In this document: in pieces, positions 19,600-27,138 of the stretch
Layout of the letters: every line of letters begins with the position of its first letter
How positions within the stretch are numbered: position 1 is the first letter of the stretch
Origin: Gammaproteobacteria bacterium
GTDB lineage: Bacteria > Pseudomonadota > Gammaproteobacteria > Steroidobacterales > Steroidobacteraceae
Direction: 5' to 3'
Assembly (NCBI GenBank): GCA_018970145.1
Contig: JAGWWY010000003.1
Coordinates: 62,001-126,000 of the forward strand
DNA: 64,000 nt
Notes under the pieces: model-generated
Seen by the model: only the letters and a program-made list of their open reading frames with translations
What the model was told of the DNA's origin: nothing
The model's database searches: none
Translations under genes and position numbers: made by a program

Positions 19600-20799
19600 T
19601 TAGCTGCCCGACTTCATCGACATGCGCTTGCGCACGAGTTCGCCAGCCTCTTGGTAAGTCGCTGGCAGCTTGTCCATGAAGGCATTCGGTTGGAACGTGG
19701 GCTGATACTGCTGGAATACCGGCAGCATCAGCGCCATCGGCAGTTCTTGCACACGTCGGGTCTTGCGAAAATCCGCGATCGGGATTCGTGCAGTGATGAT
19801 GTCTTCGTGGTGATTGTCTGTTTTGGCGAGCACCGTCCCGCGCGGATCGACGATAACGGTTCCCTCGTCACGAGTCCCGGACGATTCCGGAAAGCCGATA
19901 TTGTTGGGCGAGACCGCATTACCCACTCCAACGGTGTACAGACGATTCGCGCGAGCCGTCGCGATCGCCGATTCGGCGTTGCTGCCACCCGTCACGGACA
20001 ACACCAGAATCTCGGCGCCTTTCAAACCTAAACAGGTATAGAGCATCGGTTCTGCGCCGACAGCGGTGATGGCGATGTTACCGATATCGGTGCGCGCAAC
20101 CGGAAGCACGGCATCCCAGCCATACATGTCGACATATCGATCGAGCACGTCATAGACAGTGGTGCCGATCAATGCACCATCACCGAACAGCCCTAAGATG
20201 TTGCGCGCTTTCCATTGCTTGCTGACGATCTTCCCATCCGGGCCCACCAATACCGACATGTTGATCACATGATCCGGCCAGTCTTTTTCTTTGGCGTAAC
20301 AGCCGAAAGAGATGTAACAGCCGTAACGCTTTGCGCGCTCACCGATGGCTTCAGACTCAGGTCCTGGCAGCTCGTAGGCGATCTGGTTGAGTTCCTTGCG
20401 AGTCCATGGCTGGAATCCCTGGATGGGGAACTCGTGCATGCAGATGAGATCGACTTTGGATCCCCAACGGCGTTCGCCGTTCCATTCTTCGGGGGAGTTC
20501 TGGGCAAGATCGATCAGACGCAACACACGCTGAAGGTTGCGTAAGTTGGTGGCGGTTTTATCGCGCAGATCGACGGAATAAAGTTGCGATTGAATGGCGG
20601 CGACGTTGATGAAGTCCTGCTTGAGCGTTAGCTTTTCGTAGGAGCCACCCTGTGCGACCGCGATCGATCGGGCGCCCGCTCCGCTCGCGGCGGGTGCGCC
20701 GGGGCTAGTCGCGGTAGCCGTCGCCGCTGCGACGCTGGCGGCTGCGACTCCGGTGAGCAGGGCGCGCCGGTCGATGTTGGAGGAGGTTTTTTTGCGCAT
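19600..20799 (-). CDS. Nitrilase-fold protein with Tat-like signal and substituted catalytic Cys
   Basis: A 399-residue member of the carbon-nitrogen hydrolase superfamily. The N-terminus MRKKTSSNIDRRALLTGVAAAS has a twin-arginine and a hydrophobic core, so export through Tat is likely. Glu123 (MHEFPIQGF) and Lys197 (QWKARN) of the Glu-Lys-Cys triad are in place, but the position that should be the nucleophilic Cys is Thr245 (NIAITAVGAEP), confirmed by reading the ACC codon at 20067-20065. The nearest Cys is 11 residues later (Cys256). It could be a non-catalytic binding protein or use another nucleophile. It is the first gene of the operon with MaoC and the hydroxyacid dehydrogenase, divergent from a TonB receptor. 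The ATG at 20799 is preferred over one eight codons upstream since the Tat motif begins there. Confidence 0.85.
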   Translation of the reverse strand: MRKKTSSNIDRRALLTGVAAASVAAATATATSPGAPAASGAGARSIAVAQGGSYEKLTLKQDFINVAAIQSQLYSVDLRDKTATNLRNLQRVLRLIDLAQNSPEEWNGERRWGSKVDLICMHEFPIQGFQPWTRKELNQIAYELPGPESEAIGERAKRYGCYISFGCYAKEKDWPDHVINMSVLVGPDGKIVSKQWKARNILGLFGDGALIGTTVYDVLDRYVDMYGWDAVLPVARTDIGNIAITAVGAEPMLYTCLGLKGAEILVLSVTGGSNAESAIATARANRLYTVGVGNAVSPNNIGFPESSGTRDEGTVIVDPRGTVLAKTDNHHEDIITARIPIADFRKTRRVQELPMALMLPVFQQYQPTFQPNAFMDKLPATYQEAGELVRKRMSMKSGS

Positions 20800-20951
20800 G
20801 GCTTGAATATCCTCGGGCGCCAAAACGACCGCTGGTTGGTCGATTAAGGGCTCTTAATTGAGAATTAGTCTTATTTAACAGGGCCTTGGAGCGTATATCC
20901 GTGTTCCAATCAGCGCCCCCGGTTGGACGGCGGTGTCAGGGACGGGGCAAC

Positions 20952-20968
20952 GTTTCGCACAGCGAAAC
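20952..20968. promoter_or_regulatory. Inverted repeat in TonB-receptor upstream region
   Basis: GTTTCGC-ACA-GCGAAAC: 7-bp perfect arms with a 3-nt spacer, 38-55 bp before the receptor start. It could be an operator or, in RNA, a hairpin in the 5' leader. The rest of the 207-bp divergent gap is AT-richer at 20855-20880, where promoters for both directions probably lie, without a convincing consensus. Confidence 0.5.
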
Positions 20969-21006
20969 CTAAAACACAAGTGCATGGATGTTGAGGGAGC
21001 TAAATC

Positions 21007-23523
21007 ATGAAACAAACACGTTCACCCCGCGGTCTTGTCGCGGCTCCGATGGTCGCCCTGCTCGCTGTTGCTGCGGGTGCGCCGGTCCTCGCACAGCAAA
21101 CGGCTGCTGCGGAGGCTGACGTTGCGGTTCTTGAGGAAATCGTGGTCACGGCTCGCAAAACCAGCGAGCAGCTCCTCGACGTTCCGCTTGCGATCACGGC
21201 CTTTACCGCCGAGTCGATCCAGGCACGCGGCATCGCCAACCTCGATGATGTTGCCGCCTTCACGCCGGGTCTGACCTTCTCGAACGTGCTCGGTGAGTTC
21301 CTACCGGCGCCGGTGATTCGCGGCGTCGCACCGATCGACATTTTCGGTGAGCTGAACACGGCGATTTTCCTCGATGGTGTTTATGTCGCAGGGCGCGAAG
21401 GCATCAACTTCAACCAGCTCGACCTCGAGCGCATCGAGGTAGTCAAAGGCCCGCAGGCGGCGCTGTACGGGCGCAACGCGTTCAGCGGCGCCATTAACTA
21501 CGTGACGGCGCGTCCAAGTAACAAAGCCTCTGGCAAGGCGACCGTCACGGTTGGCAACGATGGCAAGCGTCTCGCAGCGCTGACCGTGAGTGGACCGTTG
21601 ACCGCAGCCGGTCTCTCCGGGCGATTGTCGGTGACGCAGGATGAGTGGGATGGTTCTTACGAGAACCAGTACCGCGGCAGCGCCCGTCGCGAGGACATTG
21701 GCGGCTATCGTTACCGCACGCTCAACGGTTCTTTGACCTGGGCAGCGAGCGATACCTTCGAGGCTCAACTCGGGCTTTATATCTCCGACGATCGTATCGC
21801 CTCCGCGGCTGCCAACTCCGTGGCCGCCAATTGCGAGGATCGTCGTGTGCGCGACCTCAACTTGGGGGTCGCTGCGCCACGGTCGAGTCGCTTGCTGAAC
21901 TACTGCGGCGAGCTACCTTCGGTGGATCAGGATTCGTTACAGGTCGAGAGTGGTGCGACCGGTGAAAAGCGCCATGTTTCGCGAGGTAACCTCAAGTTGC
22001 ACTGGGATCTGGACGGTGGCGCTACGCTCGATGCGATCTCGGGTTACTCGCGTGTCACCCAGGGTTACGTCGTCGACGGCAACCGAAGTTCGTCTTTGCC
22101 GCTCATCTATACGTACCAGCCGACACCGACACGGACCATCCCAGGACTTGGCCTTGTCACGGGCCCCACCAAACAGTTCAGCACCGGACTGCTGCAGCTC
22201 GGTGGCGGCGTCGAGGTTCAAGAGGTGAGTCAGGAGATTCGCTACGCCAGCGACCGAGAGGCCGCACTACGTTATACGGTGGGAGCGTACTACTACGATC
22301 GCGAGTCAACCGAGGGCGTACAGGGCGTCGTCGCCACGGCCGCATTGCCTGCCGACTTCTATTCTTTCTGCCTCGCCTGCACGGCGCTGGGCCCGACGAC
22401 GGTACGCGATTTCGCAGCCGGCGCCGGCAACGCGGCATTCCTGCCGTATTTCACCGACCCGCGTGGGGGCGGTCGTGGTGATGATGTGTTTTTCGAGAAT
22501 GCGGACGCACCCGCCGTGTTCGCGGCAATCGAGTATGACTTCACCGACAAGTTCACGGGGTCAGTCGATGCGCGTTACACCGAGGAGAATCGTTCGTTCA
22601 AGGATATTCGCACCAACGCTCAGGGCGACGAGACCTGGGAGTTGCTGAGTTGGCGCGGTACCTTGCGATTCAAGCCGGTCGACAACGTCACCACCTATCT
22701 CGCGGTTGCCCACTCGGAGAAATCCGGCGATTTCGATCCGACCACGGTGCGTCTGCTGAGTGCGCCAACAGTGGATGTGACGCTGCCCGGTGCTTTTGAC
22801 GCCGAAACTCTGATGAGTTACGAGTTCGGCGTGAAGTCCGAATACTTTGATCGTCGTCTCGGTATCGAACTCGATATCTATCATCTCGAGTGGTCGGATA
22901 TCGTCATTCCGCAAGTAGTCTCGAATATCGGCGGTCAGGATATCGTCACGCCGACCGGCATCAACGTGAATGCGGGTGACGCGTCGATCGACGGCTTGGA
23001 GTTCTCGGTGGTTGCCCGTCCGCTTCGCGGGCTCGATCTGAACCTCGGTGTCTCCTATGCGGATCCGAAGTACGACAAGGCGCGGGTCGACAGTTTTATC
23101 GATTTTCCGACCTATGCGCCGACTGGCGACATTTCTGGCAATCAAATCCTGCGCACGTCGAAGGTACAAGCGAGCGCGGGTTTTCAGTTCTCGCAAGCGG
23201 TCACAGCTGATCGTGACTGGTTTTTCAGAGCCGATCTCGCGCACCGTGGCAAGCAGTTTGCTGATGCGTCAAACCAAACGATCGTCCCGAGTGCCACTTC
23301 GGTCAATGCCAGCATGGGTCTGCGTGCTGATACTTGGTCGCTCGAATTGTGGGGACGTAATTTGACGGGTGAGGATGCCCCGACGGGCGCCTTCCGCGAC
23401 GTTTTCTTCAGCAACACCCTGCCAAACGGAACGATTTCGGGCGGCACGTTCTTTCCGTTTCGTTACACCGTGTCGCACCCGCGCTTGACGACCTGGGGTT
23501 TGACGATGCGATACACCTTCTAA
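21007..23523 (+). CDS. TonB-dependent receptor
   Basis: An 838-residue outer-membrane receptor. A signal peptide covers residues 1-29 or so (APVLA then QQ). Soon after comes a TonB-box-like stretch EEIVVTARKTSEQLLDVP, the plug domain to about 170 (PAPVIRGV, GINFNQLDLERIEVVKGPQ), and a 22-strand barrel ending in the expected aromatic residue (LTMRYTF). GGGAG precedes the ATG by 8 nt. The type is the large TonB receptor family common in oligotrophic gamma- and alphaproteobacteria, which is not restricted to iron. Divergent transcription from the hydroxyacid dehydrogenase/MaoC/nitrilase-like operon suggests uptake of the compound those enzymes process; this is inference. Confidence 0.94.
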   Translation: MKQTRSPRGLVAAPMVALLAVAAGAPVLAQQTAAAEADVAVLEEIVVTARKTSEQLLDVPLAITAFTAESIQARGIANLDDVAAFTPGLTFSNVLGEFLPAPVIRGVAPIDIFGELNTAIFLDGVYVAGREGINFNQLDLERIEVVKGPQAALYGRNAFSGAINYVTARPSNKASGKATVTVGNDGKRLAALTVSGPLTAAGLSGRLSVTQDEWDGSYENQYRGSARREDIGGYRYRTLNGSLTWAASDTFEAQLGLYISDDRIASAAANSVAANCEDRRVRDLNLGVAAPRSSRLLNYCGELPSVDQDSLQVESGATGEKRHVSRGNLKLHWDLDGGATLDAISGYSRVTQGYVVDGNRSSSLPLIYTYQPTPTRTIPGLGLVTGPTKQFSTGLLQLGGGVEVQEVSQEIRYASDREAALRYTVGAYYYDRESTEGVQGVVATAALPADFYSFCLACTALGPTTVRDFAAGAGNAAFLPYFTDPRGGGRGDDVFFENADAPAVFAAIEYDFTDKFTGSVDARYTEENRSFKDIRTNAQGDETWELLSWRGTLRFKPVDNVTTYLAVAHSEKSGDFDPTTVRLLSAPTVDVTLPGAFDAETLMSYEFGVKSEYFDRRLGIELDIYHLEWSDIVIPQVVSNIGGQDIVTPTGINVNAGDASIDGLEFSVVARPLRGLDLNLGVSYADPKYDKARVDSFIDFPTYAPTGDISGNQILRTSKVQASAGFQFSQAVTADRDWFFRADLAHRGKQFADASNQTIVPSATSVNASMGLRADTWSLELWGRNLTGEDAPTGAFRDVFFSNTLPNGTISGGTFFPFRYTVSHPRLTTWGLTMRYTF

Positions 23524-23530
23524 GCAGGAT

Positions 23531-23701
23531 ATGCTCCTCGTCATGCACGAGGATGTCTCTGCAGTGGTCTCTCAAGCGATTCCGCCACGGCCGGTGCCGT
23601 GGCGGAAACGTGTTTTCTGGTTGCTGATTTTGCGCATCGCCCGTTACCGCGCGCTTCGTGATTGGGTCTCAAGGCGCTGGTTGCGTCAGGGGTGTCAATG
23701 A
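23531..23701 (+). CDS. Possible small basic protein overlapping the DMT gene start
   Basis: A 56-residue open frame that begins 8 bp after the receptor stop and whose TGA overlaps the ATG of the following DMT gene by 4 bp, the junction style used throughout this window. The predicted product is rich in Arg and Trp in its second half (PVPWRKRVFWLLILRIARYR). I do not recognise it. Against it, the ATG is too close to the only AGGA, and the frame contains the strong hairpin listed separately. Either the hairpin is a terminator and the frame is chance, or the hairpin sits inside a real small gene. Confidence 0.3.
   Translation: MLLVMHEDVSAVVSQAIPPRPVPWRKRVFWLLILRIARYRALRDWVSRRWLRQGCQ
23580..23607 (+). 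terminator. Strong hairpin after the TonB receptor gene, probable terminator
   Basis: TTCCGCCACGG and CCGTGGCGGAA form an 11-bp perfect stem with a 6-nt loop, followed a few bases later by a short T run (TGTTTTC). It lies 57 bp after the receptor stop. A weaker 7-bp stem with 5-nt loop precedes it at 23535-23553. The T tract is short, so termination efficiency is uncertain. Confidence 0.55.
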
Positions 23702-24138
23702 AAACCGTTTCCATGGTTCTCGCTCTGATGGTGGGTGCAGGACTCGTTGTGCAGGTCGCTTTCAACATGGCGGTCAGTCGAGCCCTCGGTAGCGCGCCAC
23801 TCGCCGCCCTCGGCAACTTCCTCGTAGGCACCCTCTTGCTTGTCTTGTTGCTGACGGCTTTTCGCGTCGATTGGCCGTCACGCGAGCAGTTCTCCGCTGT
23901 GCCCTGGTGGGCATGGCTCGGCGGGACGCTCGGTGCCGCGTATGTGGCAACAGCTACCTTCACGGGGCCGCGACTCGGTGCGTTGTTGCTGCTGGCCTTG
24001 ACGGTGGGCGGTCAGATGATCGCCTCGATCATCGTCGATCACTACGGACTGCTTGGTTTCGCGCGCGAACCTGTCGATACCACGCGGCTGGTCGGCGTGG
24101 TGTTGCTGCTTGGCGGCATCTTTTTGATCGCCCGCTAG
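23698..24138 (+). CDS. DMT-superfamily membrane protein (YdcZ/DUF606 type)
   Basis: A 146-residue protein with five predicted hydrophobic segments, matching the short DUF606/YdcZ branch of the drug/metabolite transporter superfamily. WWAWLGGTLGAAYVATATF (about 70-88) and the C-terminal GVVLLLGGIFLIAR are typical. The ATG at 23698 is chosen as it begins the first helix (MKTVSMVLALMVGAG). Such proteins act as dimers or as half-size pairs; no second copy is nearby. Substrate unknown. It converges on zur with a 10-bp gap. Confidence 0.85.
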   Translation: MKTVSMVLALMVGAGLVVQVAFNMAVSRALGSAPLAALGNFLVGTLLLVLLLTAFRVDWPSREQFSAVPWWAWLGGTLGAAYVATATFTGPRLGALLLLALTVGGQMIASIIVDHYGLLGFAREPVDTTRLVGVVLLLGGIFLIAR

Positions 24139-24148
24139 GGCTGTTCCG

Positions 24149-24637
24149 TTACGACCCCGCAGCCTCGCAATCGCTACATAGCCCTTTGAGTTCGAGCGAG
24201 CTCGGCTCGATGCGAAAACCGATTTCCCGGGAGCGCTCGGTCAGCAGGGCGTTGATCGTTGGATCGTCGATCTCGGCGACCCGATGGCAGCGACGACACA
24301 CGATGAACTGGGCGATATGCGGCTGGCTGGGTTCGCCACAGCCCACAAAAGCATTGAGCGAATCGATACGGTGCACGAGACCGGCTTCGATCAAAAAGTC
24401 GAGCGCGCGGTAGACGGTCGGCGGAGCCGCTTTGTCTCGCTCTTTGGCGAGTTCCGCCAAGATCTGGTAGGCACCAATCGGTTCATGTGATCGCCACACG
24501 ATCTCGAGCACCCGCCGGCGGATCGGAGTCAGGTTGAGTCCGCGTTTCACACAGAGGTTGGCGGCGGTGTCGAGAGCGTGCTGGATGCAGCTCTGGTGAT
24601 CGTGAGGAGCGACGTGCGACTCGCCGGTTTTGGTCAT
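24149..24637 (-). CDS. zur: Fur-family zinc uptake regulator Zur
   Basis: A 162-residue Fur-family repressor most like Zur. The winged helix covers about residues 15-90 (LTPIRRRVLEIVWRSHEPIGAYQIL, PPTVYRALDFLIEAGLVHRI). The structural zinc site is provided by two CxxC pairs (FIVCRRCHRV and LCSDC). Zur and not Fur is preferred because it is head-to-head with a COG0523 metallochaperone gene. It would shut off zinc acquisition genes when zinc is plentiful. An ATG 15 bp upstream (24652) is also possible; see the regulatory entry. Confidence 0.9.
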   Translation of the reverse strand: MTKTGESHVAPHDHQSCIQHALDTAANLCVKRGLNLTPIRRRVLEIVWRSHEPIGAYQILAELAKERDKAAPPTVYRALDFLIEAGLVHRIDSLNAFVGCGEPSQPHIAQFIVCRRCHRVAEIDDPTINALLTERSREIGFRIEPSSLELKGLCSDCEAAGS

Positions 24638-24662
24638 GCCGTACGTTATCATGCGTCACTAT
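24638..24662. promoter_or_regulatory. Minimal divergent promoter gap between zur and the COG0523 gene
   Basis: Only 25 bp separate the two chosen start codons, and neither has a Shine-Dalgarno sequence. If the next in-frame ATGs are used (24652 on the minus strand, 24651 on the plus strand) the two starts share the palindrome CATG. A -10-like TATAGT for zur lies at 24663-24658 on the minus strand and would give a transcript starting near 24651, that is, a leaderless mRNA. A weak GTTAT/ATAAC-type Zur half site (GTTATC at 24645-24650) is present. Suggestive only. Confidence 0.4.
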
Positions 24663-26081
24663 ATGGCTACCACGGATCGGGTGCCCGTCACCGTCTTGAC
24701 GGGATTTCTGGGGTCTGGAAAGACCACGTTGCTCAATCGTATTCTCTCCGAGAATCATGGCAAGCGGATCGCGGTCATCGAAAACGAATTCGGTGAGGTC
24801 GGCATCGATCATCAGCTCGTCATCGGTGCTGAAGAAGAAATCTTCGAAACCAACAACGGGTGCATCTGCTGTACCGTCCGCGGTGACCTGCTGCGCATAC
24901 TGGGACAGCTGCTCAAGCGTCGCGACAAGTTCGACTACATCATCGTCGAGACGACGGGTATGGCGGATCCAGGCCCCGTTGCACAAACTTTTTTTCTGGA
25001 CGACGAGTTCAAGCAGCAGTTTCTGCTTGACGCCATCGTCACTGTCATTGATGCCCATCACATCGAGAAGCATCTCGATGAGATGAAAGAGCCCGGCGAG
25101 CAAGTCGCTTTCGCGGATGTGATTCTGCTCAACAAGGTCGATCTCGTGAGTGAGGCAGAACTCGAGCGCGTCGAGCGCCGTATCCGCGCGATCAATGGGA
25201 CCGCGAAAATTTTCCGGACTCGCAACGCCGATGTGCCAATCGAGCGCGTGCTCGATGTCGGAGCGTTCGACCTCGATCGGGCGTTGGCGGTGGATACAGC
25301 ATTCTTGGAGCCGCAATATCCGTTCGAGTGGGCTGGGCTCTACGATTTGGCGGCCGGGCGCCATGAGCTGCGAACGGGCGGTGACACGCACGAGCATCAT
25401 GGCCACCACGAACATCATGGCCACCACGAACATCACAGCCACCACGAACATCATGGCCACGAGCATACACACGAGGGCGGTTTGGCCGTCGCCTTGTTGA
25501 ACGCTGGGACGGGGGAGCCTGCCACCTCACTCGCGGACTGCATCGAGCCGGCCGTGCGTGCGTTCGCCGAAGATGGGCAACAGATCGCGTGCGGCAGCAC
25601 TTTACAGCCAGGCAACACGACTTATCGCATCGACATGGGGCATGACGGCAGTCACTTCCACCTCGAGATTGCGAGCGCCGGTCGATACGCTCTGGTCGTC
25701 GAGCATGTACCGATCGAGTTCGGCCTGCACATCGAGGGCGCGAAACCGATCGCCGAGAGACGCTTTGCTTCGCATCATCACGACGAGGAGATCTCGTCTG
25801 TTGGTTTGACCGATCCGCGCGCGGTCGATCCTCGCAAGCTCAATGATTGGCTCTCTTATCTGCTCAAAAGTCGCGGTGCCGATATCTTTCGAATGAAGGG
25901 AGTTGTATCCATCGAAGGTGAGCCGCGTCGATATGTGTTCCACGGAGTGCATATGATGTTCGACGGCCAGCTGGAGCGCCCGTGGCCTGCGGGAGTCGAT
26001 CGCGTGAACACGCTGGTTTTCATCGGTCGCAAGTTGGATCGTCAGGAGCTGGAGGCAGGCTTTCATTCCTGCTTCGCGTGA
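24663..26081 (+). CDS. COG0523 family GTPase metallochaperone (ZigA/YciC/CobW-like)
   Basis: A 472-residue G3E GTPase. Walker A is GFLGSGKT (14-21), the metal-binding CxCC motif is GCICC (66-70), the guanine motif is LNKVD, and a CobW C-terminal domain follows at about 375-470. Residues 243-271 are a histidine-rich linker encoded by tandem repeats, which would store or sense Zn. COG0523 proteins next to zur are thought to deliver zinc to key enzymes under starvation. The gene is 4 bp ahead of a WD40 gene, the usual partner. The start at 24663 (MATTDRVPV) is the family start; longer alternatives exist. Confidence 0.94.
   Translation: MATTDRVPVTVLTGFLGSGKTTLLNRILSENHGKRIAVIENEFGEVGIDHQLVIGAEEEIFETNNGCICCTVRGDLLRILGQLLKRRDKFDYIIVETTGMADPGPVAQTFFLDDEFKQQFLLDAIVTVIDAHHIEKHLDEMKEPGEQVAFADVILLNKVDLVSEAELERVERRIRAINGTAKIFRTRNADVPIERVLDVGAFDLDRALAVDTAFLEPQYPFEWAGLYDLAAGRHELRTGGDTHEHHGHHEHHGHHEHHSHHEHHGHEHTHEGGLAVALLNAGTGEPATSLADCIEPAVRAFAEDGQQIACGSTLQPGNTTYRIDMGHDGSHFHLEIASAGRYALVVEHVPIEFGLHIEGAKPIAERRFASHHHDEEISSVGLTDPRAVDPRKLNDWLSYLLKSRGADIFRMKGVVSIEGEPRRYVFHGVHMMFDGQLERPWPAGVDRVNTLVFIGRKLDRQELEAGFHSCFA
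25389..25460 (+). repeat. 18-bp tandem repeat encoding HEHHGH units
   Basis: Four consecutive 18-bp units (CACGARCATCATGGCCAC with few changes; the third has CACAGC) in frame within the COG0523 gene, giving a repeating His-Glu-His-His-Gly/Ser-His peptide of about 24 residues plus a partial unit to 25475. Such an array is prone to copy-number change by slippage. Confidence 0.95.
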
Positions 26082-26085
26082 TGCC

Positions 26086-27117
26086 GTGAAATCACCACCG
26101 GCATTGCTCGAGCTCCGCGGCAAAGTGGATGTCGACGATTACATCATCGACATCGCATGGTCGATCGACGGCCGTCGTCTTGCCGTGGCGGGCGGTGAGG
26201 GCAAGGTGTGCAGCATCGAGAACGGCACAGACGGGCTCGTCGTCCGAGAGGTCGGCAGCCACGGTCTTGGCGCACTGGCCGTTGCGTGGCATCCCACGCA
26301 AGGATTGTTCGTCAGTAGCGGGCAGGACGGTGAGATCCGGCTCTACGACGCCGACTCCGGAACAGTGCGGGCGCGACAGAAACCATCGAAGGCGTGGACG
26401 ACTCAAGTGATGTTCTCGCCGGATGGATCGCAGCTTGCGAGCGCAGCGGGCAAGCAGATTTCACTTTGGAACGAGCGCTTGGAGTTACAGCAAGAGCTAT
26501 CGCCTCTTGAAGGGACAATCGCGGCGCTTTCATTCGACAAGAGCGGACGAGACCTCGCCGCAGCGATCAACGGCGGCATCGCGGTGCATCGACTCGAGCC
26601 ACCGCGTTATCCGGTCCGGTACTACCGTTGGGCCGCACCCTGCATCACGGCGACTTTCAGCGGCAACGGCAAGTTTCTCGCTGCCGGAACACAAGACGGT
26701 TCCGTGCACTTTTGGTATCTGGCCACCGGTCGTGATTCGCAAATGCGCGGCTATCCCGGTAAGGTCGATCAACTCGGCTGGAGTGGTGATTCACGTTATC
26801 TCGCCACCGCTGCAGCCGATCGTGTGGTCGTGTGGGACTTCGGCGGAAAAGGTCCCGAGGGCTCATCGCCATTGCAATTATCCGGTCATACCGATCGAAT
26901 CGAATGCCTCGCCTATCAGCCGCGCGGTAATTTTTTGGCAACGGCCGGGCTCGATTGGCGGTTATCGCTGTGGTTACCGGGCAAGTTTCCTGCGGCGATC
27001 GATGCCCATCTGAGCGACTCTGAACCCTCGTGCCTGCGCTGGTCCCCGGATGGGCGCTTTCTGGCGCTAGGCGAGAGAAAAGGTAAGCTGTCGATCTTCG
27101 AACTCGTCCGAATCTGA
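26086..27117 (+). CDS. WD40-repeat protein, zinc-locus associated
   Basis: A 343-residue protein with about seven WD40 blades; repeated units include DDYIIDIAWSIDGRRLAVAG, LAVAWHPTQGLFVSSGQDGEIRLYD, QVMFSPDGSQLASAAG and IECLAYQPRGNFLATAGLDWRLSLW. No signal peptide, so it is a cytoplasmic beta-propeller scaffold. It starts with GTG 4 bp after the COG0523 stop and is probably co-regulated by Zur. WD40 proteins recur beside COG0523 genes and may be partner or client proteins; the biochemical role is unknown. Confidence 0.9.
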   Translation: MKSPPALLELRGKVDVDDYIIDIAWSIDGRRLAVAGGEGKVCSIENGTDGLVVREVGSHGLGALAVAWHPTQGLFVSSGQDGEIRLYDADSGTVRARQKPSKAWTTQVMFSPDGSQLASAAGKQISLWNERLELQQELSPLEGTIAALSFDKSGRDLAAAINGGIAVHRLEPPRYPVRYYRWAAPCITATFSGNGKFLAAGTQDGSVHFWYLATGRDSQMRGYPGKVDQLGWSGDSRYLATAAADRVVVWDFGGKGPEGSSPLQLSGHTDRIECLAYQPRGNFLATAGLDWRLSLWLPGKFPAAIDAHLSDSEPSCLRWSPDGRFLALGERKGKLSIFELVRI

Positions 27118-27138
27118 GCGCTCGGGAGGCGCCCTGCC

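Noticed and set aside
25389-25475. Possible CRISPR array because of regularly repeated units
   Set aside because: The 18-bp units are directly adjacent without spacers and are in frame within a coding gene, so they are a coding tandem repeat.
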